Shown here one piece after another: positions 1-9,900 of a stretch of 64,000 nucleotides of DNA (position 1 is the first letter of the stretch; the number at the start of each line of letters is the position of its first letter). Where the stretch lies: NCBI GenBank assembly GCA_031417835.1, contig JANOWJ010000165.1, positions 62,001 to 126,000 of the forward strand, written 5' to 3'. The notes beneath the pieces were generated by a model. That model saw nothing but the letters and a program-made list of their open reading frames with translations, had not been told where the DNA came from and did not search any database. The position numbers and the translations under genes are program-made. Origin of the DNA: JADJLQ01 sp031417835 (GTDB lineage: Bacteria > Bacteroidota > Bacteroidia > Chitinophagales > Saprospiraceae).

Positions 1-3000
1 TTAGAAGCCATGGATGGTACTCAGGTGCAAACGCATAAAGATGGGTTGGTGCCTTTCATGGCCAGACAACCAAATCTTAAGCTTATATTTTTGAACGGCT
101 GCTCTTCCGACGAGCAAGCCACAGATTTGCTAAAAGCAGGTATACCCGCTGTGATCGGTACTACTGCCTCTATCAATGATGAAATCGCTACCGCTTTGGC
201 CATCCGATTTTATAGTAGCCTGGGCGATGGTGCTGGCATAGAAAAAGCTTGGACTGACGCCACCGATGAAGTCAAAATCATCAAAGGCGCTGGTGCTACC
301 CGAGCATTGCTTTGGGAAGGCAAGAAGGATGTTGTAGATCGTTTTCCGTGGGTCATGCAATTTAAGCCCGGCTCTGACATCATCAAAGAGTGGAATTTGC
401 CGGATATATCTGGTAATCCATTGTATGGTCTTCCAGACATCCCAGCTACGCACAATTTGCCAGAATCACCGTTTCTTTATCTCAATCGGTATGAACGTAA
501 ACACGCCGAGGTGTATTTTGGGCGATCATTTTATATTCGATCCTTATACGCTACGATAGTCGATAAAGAAGCTCCACCGATTATATTAATGTATGGTCAA
601 TCCGGGGTCGGCAAATCCAGTCTATTAGATGCAGGATTATTACCCAGGTTGGAAACAAGTCACCTCATCATTTATTTGAGAAGAAATGGCATCCTTGGCT
701 TAAGTGCTACTCTATATAATGCATTGCTTGAAATGAATGGATTCAAATCTCTAGCAGATGTTCCGATCAGAAAGCAAAAAAACGATACGACCAACATTAT
801 TGAGACGCTAGGTCATCTGGCCGTCAAGCTCGAAACCAATCTTAAAAGAGAATTGGAATTGATCATTCAAAAAATTGCTGAATCAGTATCATCGCAACCA
901 TCACAAACCCCACTAGATGATAAAATTGCTCCGCAAGATATAGCCTCAGCATGGAGATTATTGGAACAGACATCCAAAAAACCCTTGCTCGTGGTACTGG
1001 ATCAAGTCGAAGAGGCTTATACCAGGCCCAATGAAAATTTGAAAAATGAAGTAGCTCAATTGTTCATCGATCTCAAGACTATGTTTGGTTCAGTATCGAC
1101 GCACCCGAGAGGCAAAATAATTTTGAGCTTTAGAAAAGAATATCACCCTGAACTGGAAGAGTATTGCAAGATGTATGAACTCCCTAGGGCAAAAGTCTTT
1201 ATAGAGCATATTACAAAAAAAGATGTACTAGATGTATTTAAGGGGTTCAAAGAGACCCCAAAGCTCCAAGCTCGGTACAATGTCAATATCGAAGATGGAT
1301 TACCAGAGATCGTCGCCGCCGATCTGGCTGCAGATGATGATGCTCCCATCGCACCTATGCTTCAAATATTATTGACTAAAATCTGGAATAAATCTATTTC
1401 TACATCACCTTCAGACCCTGCTTTTACGCATAAATTATATAACGAACTGAAGGAGGAGGGACTCGCCATGGATGAGTTTCTTCATAATCAAATCGTGAAC
1501 ATCAAAAAAAGGCTTCCGGCATTATATCAAAATGGATTTGTATTGGATGTTTTGGCATTTTACTGTACAGCCAATAATACCTCAGCTGCGAAATCAGAAA
1601 AACAACTCCATGCGCAGTTTCCATTTGCGATAAAAGAAGCGGATGAAGTAGTGACGGCCAGCAAGGATTTGTTTCTCATCACGGATTTGGGATCCAACGA
1701 AAAATTGGCGATGCTGGCCCACGATACCCTTGCCAAATCGGTTTTAAAAGCCCACCAGCGATCTGCACTCGCATTACAACAAGCCCAGAGGGTACTGCAC
1801 TCGAGATTAGAAGCTATCCGTGCCGGGTCAGACATGGCCACACTGGATGTATGGGATTTAAAGCTGCTGGATAAAGTCCAACATTACTTGCCTGCTTATT
1901 CTGATGAGATAAAAAAACTCATGGAAACGAGTCGCCTTGAAATTAAACGAAAGGAGAACGAAAAAAAATTATTAGCAATCTTTAAGTGGGCAGTTGTAAC
2001 CATTTCAGTGGTAGGGGTGATCACCATAGCCTACTTATTCCGCCAATCTATGCGCAATGCCAAAGATCTTTTTGTAAATCATATGGCAGCTTCGTCGGCT
2101 AATATCTTAAATACAGACCCCACTCAAGGCCTCAAATTAGCTTTGATGGGCATGGATATTAAAGAAGAATATTCTATTGCTGAAATAAAAAAAGCATTGA
2201 CCCATGCCTATTACAGATCCAAAGACTCTAATTTTCCGTGGTATACTCAATTATATACTTCAGACATCAATTTCCACACGTTGCTCATCAACGAGCAAAG
2301 CAAAAGAATAATCCCCTTTGCAGAATTATCTACGCTTAAGGTGTTGGATTATGATGGGCAGATTAAAGGAAACCTTACGGTTAAAGCAGATTCAGGTTAT
2401 TCAGACCTTGAGGAGTTTATGTTTTTTGATGAAGTCAAGTGGAGTACGGATGGCAAATATATCCTGGCAAAAAACACTGCAGGTGTTGTCCAAATCCATG
2501 ATCAAAATGGGATATTCATAAGGAATGTATCGAATGAGCAGTTGATCCTGGAATATGCTGTATCACCTCGCTCCAATCAGTTTTGCACCTTCTCTGTGGA
2601 TAGTATCGTTGGTGTCAGAAGGGGTCTGATTCATCTTTATGAGCTGAGCGGCACATTGATAGATACTATACTGGTCACGCCCGATATCAATTACATGCAC
2701 TACAATTTTGATGGGACGGGACTTATTTTTATTGTGGCGCCTTCTGCTATCGATCAGCCTGAAAGTTCTAATGTGCAGCTTGATTGCGAGCAGTGTGATA
2801 ATATTGGACTTTTAGACTTGACTCACAAACAAATTAAATTATTAGATGCAAATGAAGCTAATATCGATTTTATGTTTTACTCCAATTCGGGTAAAATATT
2901 AATCGCCCAGCATAAAAATGATGTTCTAGTCATTTGGAATGAAGCTGGCAAGTTGCTTGATAAAATTAAACCGCCCACGGAGTATGAGGCTGGTGCAGAA

Positions 3001-4416
3001 TTTCAGGATGGTGGCTATGTACTGGCTGCCACACACCCCAATGATAGCCTTGTGGCCTATACACATCAGCGAGGTCGAATAACATTGCGTAATATTTATG
3101 GGAAAAAAATCAGCCTAGAGATCAAACACGATCAGCTAATCACTTTTTTGCAATTTTCAATAGATGGTCATTATCTACTTGCTGGATCGGATGATAATAC
3201 CGCTATAGGATGGGATCTTAAAGGCAATAAAAAATTTACACTTTTAGGACATACCAATGATGTCACTGCTGGTTTTTTTGCGGATCATAATACGATCATC
3301 ACCACCTCCTTGGACGGCTCTGTCAAACATTGGACCTTGTCTGAATCGATTTATCATAGTTTAATAGGACACCAAGGCGCTGTCACTTATATAGATGTAG
3401 ATAGTACCGGAAAATATCTGGTATCCAGCGGCATGGATCAGACGATGCGATTGTGGGACTTGGATACTCGCAAAGAGCTGGATCAGGTAGATTTTTCTAA
3501 AAATAGAATGGGGGTGCGATATGCTACATTTTTAAATGAACGTGAAATTTTAGGCATCACTTGGAATAATCAAGCCTTTATTTATACTATCCTCAGCAAG
3601 CAATTGATGTTTTGTGTCGGCCATGAGGGATTGATCGAATGGGCTAGCAATATTGGCGAGGTGATCATAACAGCTGCTCGGGATGGAGCGATTAAGTATT
3701 GGAATAAGTCAGGCGTGGAGTTGCATTCTGTTGTACCTTCCCAAAGTGAACTATTAAGCCTCGATGTGAGCCCGGTAGACAGCCTGATCGCGGTAGGTGA
3801 TAATGATGGTATTATTTATTTTTATAATGTTCACGGTCAACAATTAAACAGGATTCAAGAGCATACGAGAGCAGTGATCTACCTTGACTTCTCAGATGAT
3901 GGTAAATATTTGGTATCTGCCTCTCAAGATGGTACCGCTATGATATGGGATATCGTCAACATGAAATTGAAAGCTCGATTGGATCGCATCATATGCGCCC
4001 CATACAACGATTGTACCCTGATATCGGCAAATTTTAATACTTCCAGTACCGAGGTAGTGACTACTTCTTCTGATCGTACGATTAGGCTCTGGGATCTGGA
4101 GGGAAATTTTAAGACCCAATTGGTAGGCCACACGGATAAAATAATCGATGCTTTTTATGCTCCTAATGATCAAGTGGTCTATTCCTATTCAGAAGATAAG
4201 ACGCTAAGACTATGGGATGTAAACGGTAAGGAAATCACCACGTATGCTGGACATACAGGCAAGATAAATTGTGCTTATATGACGAATGATATGAATCACA
4301 TTTATTCTGCGGCTGATGATGGCATCATCCGGCACTGGCTGACCCCGACAGGAGTGTATAGAAGATTAAAATCTCAGCCTGAATTTATTTCCAGGTCAAT
4401 CAAGGGATCCAAATAA
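1..4416 (+). CDS. CHAT protease - STAND NTPase - WD40 protein, 5' end outside window
   Basis: The reading frame is open to base 1, so the N-terminus is missing. Residues here are counted from the ATG at 10. Residues 1-105 are the C-terminal half of a CHAT (caspase-like) peptidase domain with the catalytic Cys in LNGCSS (C31); the partner His would lie upstream. Next is a STAND-type ATPase with Walker A GQSGVGKSS at 196-204 and a Walker B-like LLVVLDQVEE near 325-335. A single hydrophobic span lies near 661-678. From about residue 800 to the end there are WD40 repeats with recurring GH...D.....W/IWD units. The family links a ligand-sensing repeat propeller and an NTPase switch to a protease, and is usually discussed as a conflict or programmed-death effector. 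The trigger and the substrate are unknown. The domain calls are firm; the role is inference. Confidence 0.85.
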   Translation, partial: LEAMDGTQVQTHKDGLVPFMARQPNLKLIFLNGCSSDEQATDLLKAGIPAVIGTTASINDEIATALAIRFYSSLGDGAGIEKAWTDATDEVKIIKGAGATRALLWEGKKDVVDRFPWVMQFKPGSDIIKEWNLPDISGNPLYGLPDIPATHNLPESPFLYLNRYERKHAEVYFGRSFYIRSLYATIVDKEAPPIILMYGQSGVGKSSLLDAGLLPRLETSHLIIYLRRNGILGLSATLYNALLEMNGFKSLADVPIRKQKNDTTNIIETLGHLAVKLETNLKRELELIIQKIAESVSSQPSQTPLDDKIAPQDIASAWRLLEQTSKKPLLVVLDQVEEAYTRPNENLKNEVAQLFIDLKTMFGSVSTHPRGKIILSFRKEYHPELEEYCKMYELPRAKVFIEHITKKDVLDVFKGFKETPKLQARYNVNIEDGLPEIVAADLAADDDAPIAPMLQILLTKIWNKSISTSPSDPAFTHKLYNELKEEGLAMDEFLHNQIVNIKKRLPALYQNGFVLDVLAFYCTANNTSAAKSEKQLHAQFPFAIKEADEVVTASKDLFLITDLGSNEKLAMLAHDTLAKSVLKAHQRSALALQQAQRVLHSRLEAIRAGSDMATLDVWDLKLLDKVQHYLPAYSDEIKKLMETSRLEIKRKENEKKLLAIFKWAVVTISVVGVITIAYLFRQSMRNAKDLFVNHMAASSANILNTDPTQGLKLALMGMDIKEEYSIAEIKKALTHAYYRSKDSNFPWYTQLYTSDINFHTLLINEQSKRIIPFAELSTLKVLDYDGQIKGNLTVKADSGYSDLEEFMFFDEVKWSTDGKYILAKNTAGVVQIHDQNGIFIRNVSNEQLILEYAVSPRSNQFCTFSVDSIVGVRRGLIHLYELSGTLIDTILVTPDINYMHYNFDGTGLIFIVAPSAIDQPESSNVQLDCEQCDNIGLLDLTHKQIKLLDANEANIDFMFYSNSGKILIAQHKNDVLVIWNEAGKLLDKIKPPTEYEAGAEFQDGGYVLAATHPNDSLVAYTHQRGRITLRNIYGKKISLEIKHDQLITFLQFSIDGHYLLAGSDDNTAIGWDLKGNKKFTLLGHTNDVTAGFFADHNTIITTSLDGSVKHWTLSESIYHSLIGHQGAVTYIDVDSTGKYLVSSGMDQTMRLWDLDTRKELDQVDFSKNRMGVRYATFLNEREILGITWNNQAFIYTILSKQLMFCVGHEGLIEWASNIGEVIITAARDGAIKYWNKSGVELHSVVPSQSELLSLDVSPVDSLIAVGDNDGIIYFYNVHGQQLNRIQEHTRAVIYLDFSDDGKYLVSASQDGTAMIWDIVNMKLKARLDRIICAPYNDCTLISANFNTSSTEVVTTSSDRTIRLWDLEGNFKTQLVGHTDKIIDAFYAPNDQVVYSYSEDKTLRLWDVNGKEITTYAGHTGKINCAYMTNDMNHIYSAADDGIIRHWLTPTGVYRRLKSQPEFISRSIKGSK

Positions 4417-4420
4417 TATA

Positions 4421-4626
4421 ATGAGTTTCAAGCCCGTTATTTTTATTGCTTTGCCAATGTTAAAGTGGATAATGCAGCTTATGTGTGTAATCTATTCGTA
4501 GAAATGCATGGCATTCGGAGTGCTTTAAGCGAGGCGATAAAATCAGGAGCTTCGCGATTACCTCACTCCACAAGGTGCCAACAACTATTTAAAGTCCATC
4601 AATGCCTTCTCTACCAAGGAAGATAA
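4421..4626 (+). pseudogene. Degenerate N-terminus of a second CHAT-family gene
   Basis: An ATG 5 bases after the upstream stop opens MSFKPVIFIA, then the frame breaks. Shifting by one base at about 4450 restores FANVKVDNAAYVCNL and then EMHGIRSALSEAIKSGA, ending at a stop at 4624. KPVIFxAFAN.(R/K)V...AYxxNL....GIR.AL is the usual opening of CHAT proteins of the type seen at the window start. The simplest reading is that one T was lost from a GCTTTTGCC run and everything after the first 60 or so codons was deleted. The comparison is from memory of the family, because the intact neighbour's own N-terminus lies outside the window. The rest of 4627-4742 shows no convincing coding sequence. Confidence 0.55.
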
Positions 4627-4742
4627 TTCACTTTGTTCCAAATGGCTAAGACTTCTGAGATGGCTTGGCTTTGATTAGATGAACAAAACTTCTAAAATCA
4701 GCAAAACTCATTTAAATTTATATCCTAACTCAAAAGCCAACA

Positions 4743-6092
4743 ATGGAAAACAAAATAAAAACCAATTTTTGGAATACCCTCAACCTCGACGACTTCCGCC
4801 AGATCATGGATCCTCTGGCAGACGAAGCTGTCAAATCATTATACACCTCAGTCCGGTGCAAGACAGACCGAAACGAGCTGAAAGCTATGGCTCAAAATGA
4901 TTCCTTCGTACCGGCTGATCTACCAGAAGATCTTAAATGTTTTGTCGAAAATGAATTATTCAAAAAATTTACGCCGGAAGATATCAGGAAGTTTGAATTG
5001 ACCAGAGAGATCTGGAAAGAAAACGGAGTTCAGTTTATATTCATTCTTTTCTTTCGGGCTTTGCCTTATACCTATATGGCTGAGAAACCTGCCAATGTAT
5101 TGCGCTTGACTAAACTATTAGAAGATCAACCTATGCGTCGTGTATTCGAAACGGCTCAGTTTATCTTTGATATCATGGATCAGAATTGGTGGGATCCCGA
5201 ACATCGGGGTATTTTGACAGCTCTCAAAGTACGCATCATGCATTCAGCCATGCGTTATAATTTATTAAACAATCCTGAAGGTGAACCATGGAACAAAGAG
5301 GCCTGGGGCATGCCAATCAGCCAGGAGGATCTCGTAGCTACCAATCAATGTTTCTCCCTTGAATTTTTTAAAGGATTAGACATGCTCGGACAACCATTGA
5401 ATTCAGAACAACAAGAAGCCTGGTTCCATACCTGGAAAGCTATTGGCAGGGTCATGGGCGTGCACGAAGAATTGTTACGACCTACAGTTGAGGAAGCCTG
5501 GGATATGCAAAAAGCTATTTATAATCATTTGTTCGATACAGATGATCATGCCTCGGGAATAGCGTTGGCCAAAGCCCTGGTAGGAGCGCTATCTACATTT
5601 TTAATCAGTACCAAGTTCACCCTAATGCTGATGAAAAAAATGCTCTTTGACGAAGACCACCCGGATTTGTTTTTCCAAGTTTTAGGACCCTCATTTGGCG
5701 CCACATATCCGGGATTATTCAGGAAATCCAGAGGTGATGCGGAGGCAGATCAGGAGCTTAATGAACAATTGGAAGTAGAATTTTATGAAGAATTGTCAAA
5801 ACATGTCGAGGATGTCAAAGCCTACCGAGAAAACCAAAAATTGACCGAGCCGACGACTAGAGGTGAACATACCAAAAATCTCGTAGATCTTCAGCTAGAT
5901 GTGTTCAATGATGTGCTTGAAAAGCTTGATCCAAACAATCCTAATACCAGAGGGCTCAAAGACGAATTTATCAAATTGGCGATGAATAGCATGGGTGGAG
6001 TCGTAGTAGGCATATTAGCTAAGTATTTTAGAGCTGGCAAACAATCTGGTTTCCGCATTCCAGCCGACCTCAAAGAACATTGGGCATTATAA
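4743..6092 (+). CDS. MpaB/Lcp-type (DUF2236) haem oxygenase family protein
   Basis: This 449-residue soluble protein has no signal peptide. The helical core contains KVRIMHSAMRY near residues 162-172, corresponding to the conserved (R/K)xMHxxxR segment whose His is the axial haem ligand in latex-clearing protein and MpaB relatives. It continues with an acidic W-rich segment (EGEPWNKEAWGMPIS) and HTWKAIGRVMGV, both typical of the family. Members are b-type haem oxygenases, but substrates range from rubber to meroterpenoids, so none is assigned here. It begins 126 codons-worth of bases downstream of the CHAT relic and leads a three-gene same-strand run with a methyltransferase (24 bases downstream) and a kinase/cyclase protein, which suggests one transcript. 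Confidence 0.75.
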   Translation: MENKIKTNFWNTLNLDDFRQIMDPLADEAVKSLYTSVRCKTDRNELKAMAQNDSFVPADLPEDLKCFVENELFKKFTPEDIRKFELTREIWKENGVQFIFILFFRALPYTYMAEKPANVLRLTKLLEDQPMRRVFETAQFIFDIMDQNWWDPEHRGILTALKVRIMHSAMRYNLLNNPEGEPWNKEAWGMPISQEDLVATNQCFSLEFFKGLDMLGQPLNSEQQEAWFHTWKAIGRVMGVHEELLRPTVEEAWDMQKAIYNHLFDTDDHASGIALAKALVGALSTFLISTKFTLMLMKKMLFDEDHPDLFFQVLGPSFGATYPGLFRKSRGDAEADQELNEQLEVEFYEELSKHVEDVKAYRENQKLTEPTTRGEHTKNLVDLQLDVFNDVLEKLDPNNPNTRGLKDEFIKLAMNSMGGVVVGILAKYFRAGKQSGFRIPADLKEHWAL

Positions 6093-6116
6093 TTGCTATA
6101 TTAAAAGATTCATCCC

Positions 6117-6998
6117 ATGGGACCGAGTCTAGACCATATGACCGAGTTGCAAAAAAGTATTGTATCGTATTACGACAATACCTGGCTGGAGTATAGAGTT
6201 TTGTGGATCAATAATAAGGACAGGGCATTGCATTTTGGTTATTATGAAACCTTCAAAGAATCTCACAGTGCTGCACTGGAAAAGCTCAATCTGGTCATGG
6301 CTCATAAAGCTGCAATCACCGCTGACGATCTTGTGCTCGATGCCGGTTGCGGCCAAGGAGGTAGTGCTTTATGGCTAGCTAAACATATTGGCGCTTCCGT
6401 GACTGGTATTACCTTAGTGCCCCATCAAATGGCCGTCGCCGTCCGGGAAGCTAAAAAAAGAGCCCTGGATGATAAAGCCATTTTTTTGGTCAACGATTAT
6501 TGTGCCACTCAATTTCCAGATCAAAGTTTTTCTGTAATCTGGGCTTGTGAGAGTCTCTGCCATGCGCCTTCCAAAAACTCGTTTTATACTGAAGCTTTTA
6601 GATTGTTGAAACCCGGCGGCAGAATCGTAGTAGCAGAATATATCCGCCATCAGCGAAACCTGATTCCGGAAGATGAAGCCATACTCAACCACTGGTGTTC
6701 CGGTTGGTCTATGCCCGATTTAGATACCTGGTCAGAGCACAGAGATCATATGAATACTATCGGTTTTGTGGATGTCAATGCATCTGATATTACGGACCAT
6801 ATAGCTCCATCTTTACATCGGTTGTTCAAAATATCAAAATCGCTCCTATACCTTGGAAAATTTTTGAATTTTACGAAAATAAGAAACAATGTCAAGCATA
6901 ATAATCAGCTTGCATCATTGAGTCAATATGAGGCACTTACGAAAAAACTTTGGTATTATTGTATCTATACAGCGACCAAACCCATTGCCCATTCATGA
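6117..6998 (+). CDS. Class I SAM-dependent methyltransferase
   Basis: This 293-residue protein carries SAM motif I as LDAGCGQGGSALWLA (about residues 78-92), an acidic strand end in GASVTGITL, and a post-I region ending WACESLCHAP. It resembles small-molecule methyltransferases of the tocopherol/sterol and cyclopropane-synthase-like type (YYDxTWxEYR...HFGYYE at the N-terminus), so the substrate is probably lipid-like or a small metabolite. That is inference. The start at 6117 follows the oxygenase stop by 24 bases; an internal ATG at 6138 is an alternative. The stop overlaps the next gene's ATG (ATGA at 6995), which implies translational coupling. Confidence 0.8.
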   Translation: MGPSLDHMTELQKSIVSYYDNTWLEYRVLWINNKDRALHFGYYETFKESHSAALEKLNLVMAHKAAITADDLVLDAGCGQGGSALWLAKHIGASVTGITLVPHQMAVAVREAKKRALDDKAIFLVNDYCATQFPDQSFSVIWACESLCHAPSKNSFYTEAFRLLKPGGRIVVAEYIRHQRNLIPEDEAILNHWCSGWSMPDLDTWSEHRDHMNTIGFVDVNASDITDHIAPSLHRLFKISKSLLYLGKFLNFTKIRNNVKHNNQLASLSQYEALTKKLWYYCIYTATKPIAHS

Positions 6999-9900
6999 TC
7001 CAGTCTGATCTATATATTCCGGATGGATTCACACCCTTAGCTAATATCTATAAGGATGAAAGCCATGAAATTATCAAGGCATTGAGAGCCTCAGATGGTC
7101 AGACAGTAGTCTTAAAGATAAGTCGACCCCTCAATAATGATATCCTCAAAATCTCAAAACTAAGCCACGAATACAACACCTTAAAAAAACTAGACCACGA
7201 TGGTATCATCAAAGTCATCAATTTGTATTCTAAATTAAAATCAGTTTGTATTGTTGAGGAGTTTTTTGATGGCGAACCTCTTAAAGCCAGGATTTTCAGG
7301 CAGCCGTTGACACTCAGAGAATTTTTTAGTATAGCGTTACAATTGACCGATATCCTTACCTACATTCATGCCAATGGGTATGTGCATAAAGATATCAATA
7401 CCAATAATATCCTGATCTCTGCGACCAATAAGATAAAATTGATTGACTTTGGGATCAGCACTAACTTTATGAATGAGGAACATGAGATCATGTTGCCAGA
7501 TAAAATAGAGGGCACGCTTACTTATGTTTCCCCGGAGCAGACAGGCCGCACCAGTTATACGATCACCCCAGCGAGTGACCTTTATTCAATGGGTATTGTA
7601 TTTTACGAGATGCTCAGTGGCAAGCCGCCTTTTGACTCGGCAGACGCATTAGAGGTTATTCATTTTCATCTTTCTCGAGTGCCAGCCTCACTCAAAAAAA
7701 TAATGCCATCAATTCCTGCAGGATTGGATCAAGTGATTTCTGATTTATTAGAAAAGATTCCTGACGATCGGTACCAAAGTGCCGTAGGAGTTAAGCATGA
7801 TCTGAAAGTACTGGAATCTCAAGTGAATGATGGTAAACAAGCAAATTATTTTAAAACGAAGTCTAAAGATCGGGCTGGCAAATTTCGTAAAACGCAACGA
7901 TTATATGGCAGAGAGTCGGAGATAAATAAATTACTGGAATGTTATAATGAACTGCACCATTCAAAATCAATGCTCGTACTGGTCGCTGGATATTCAGGAG
8001 TAGGAAAGTCAGCCGTTGTCAAGCAGTTGCAGCGCCCTGTAACCGAAAAATCAGGACTGTTCATTAGTGGCAAATTTGATCAGTTTAAAAAAAACATCCC
8101 CTATTTTGCTTTTATTGAAGCCTTCGATACCATCCTCAAAAACATTCTTGCTGAGAGCGAAGAAAAGATTATTGAATGGAAAGATAAAATACTGGCCACT
8201 TTAGGTGCCAATGCGGTATTGATCAATGAAGTCATACCGAGTCTGGAATTTATAGTGGGCAAGCTTCCACCTTCCGAAAAACTTTCTCCAGCCGAACAAG
8301 AGTATCGATTCAGACTGGTGCTTCTTGATTTTATTTATTGTTTTACCAGCGTAGAGCATCCGCTGGTCATATTCCTCGACGACTTACAATGGACTGACCT
8401 TCCATCTTTAAATTTATTGGAGCGGATACTTACATTTCGCAGGACAGTCGGAGAAGTACTCATAGTAGGGGCTTATAGAAACAATGAAGTAAATGAGCTA
8501 CACCCGCTCTCATTATCTATTCAACAAATTAAAAAAGAAAACGTACAAGTCCAAGAGATTGAGATTCTGCCATTGGATCGCACCACTACGATTCAAATCG
8601 TTGCAGACTCGTTTGGTATGGCCATCGATACAGCCAAAGAGCTAGGGGAGCATGTGTATAAAAAAACACAGGGTAATCCATTTTTTATCAACCGGTTTTT
8701 ACAATCCCTTTATGAAAACAAACATGTATACTTAGACGATGATGATCAGTGGCAGTGGGAACAGTCCATCATCGAAGGGCTTTCGTATAGTGATAATGTC
8801 ATCGACTTGATGGCCAGAGAATTAAAAGCATTGCCACCCATCACTTCAGAGATTTTAAAGTATGCGGCAGTGTTGGGCAATACGTTCAATCTGGGATCTA
8901 TGGCGTTGATCATCGGCAAAACCCAAAACGAGATATTCCAATCCTTGCAGCCCGCGTTAAATACAGGATATTTGTTATCCATTGATTTAAAATATCGCAC
9001 GTTTTCTTTGTTCAATGAGGGGATCAATGAAAATTTTGAATCAGAATCTGAAAACCTGGCTATTAGTTTTAGATTCCTGCACGATAGGGTACAGCAGGCA
9101 GCCTATGCTTTGATATCAGATCACGAGCGCAGCAAAATTCATCTTGTTACAGCTAGGATTATAAACGAAAAAACCACCCCTGAAAAATTTAATGATCATT
9201 TATTTGAAATTGCCAGTCATTATGCCCAATGTTTAGACCGCGTGGTCGATCAGGATGAACGAAAATTAGTAGCTGAGCTGTTTCTCAAAGCCGGTGAAAA
9301 AGCCAAAGACTCGACTTCTTATGATGTAGCGATCAAATATCTTGCTTCAGCTATCGATCTGCTTCCACACCTATCCTGGCAGACGGATTATGCCCTGACA
9401 TTTAACTTACATGCTGCACTGAGCGAAAGTGAGTCATTAAATGGCAATCATACTAGAGCCGAGCAATTGTTTGAGCAGATCTTGCAATATACCAGAACGA
9501 ATCTAGAAAAACTAAAAATTTATTACGTTCACGCAGCCCTATATTTAAAAATGGGGAACACTTCAAAATCTCTGGCTCTGGGCCGAGATGCTATGAAGTT
9601 GTACAACATTCACTTTCCCGAAAGTGAAATCGCGATTCAGGCCAAAGCAACATATGATATTGCAAAGTATTTATTGCTTTTTTCTACAAAATATAAAAAC
9701 AAAGAAAAATTATATAACCTCCCGGATTGTACGGACCCGGAGATCATCGCGATCAACCAATTTTTGATCGATATCGCCACGAGCGCATACCAGGTCAATC
9801 AAAATCTGATGGTCATCGTAGTGCTTCGCATCATTGATCATTATTTAAAATTTGGATTCACAGATGCAAGCGGCTGGGGATTCTCCGGCTTTTCTGTGAT

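Noticed and set aside
4679..4900. Plus-strand 73-codon frame before and inside the oxygenase gene
   Set aside because: Most of it is an alternative frame of the oxygenase gene; no independent evidence.
7370..7460. Kinase domain of the cyclase giant as a pseudokinase
   Set aside because: The Gly-rich loop is unclear, but the catalytic Asp (HKD), the Asn, and DFG are all present, so activity cannot be excluded.
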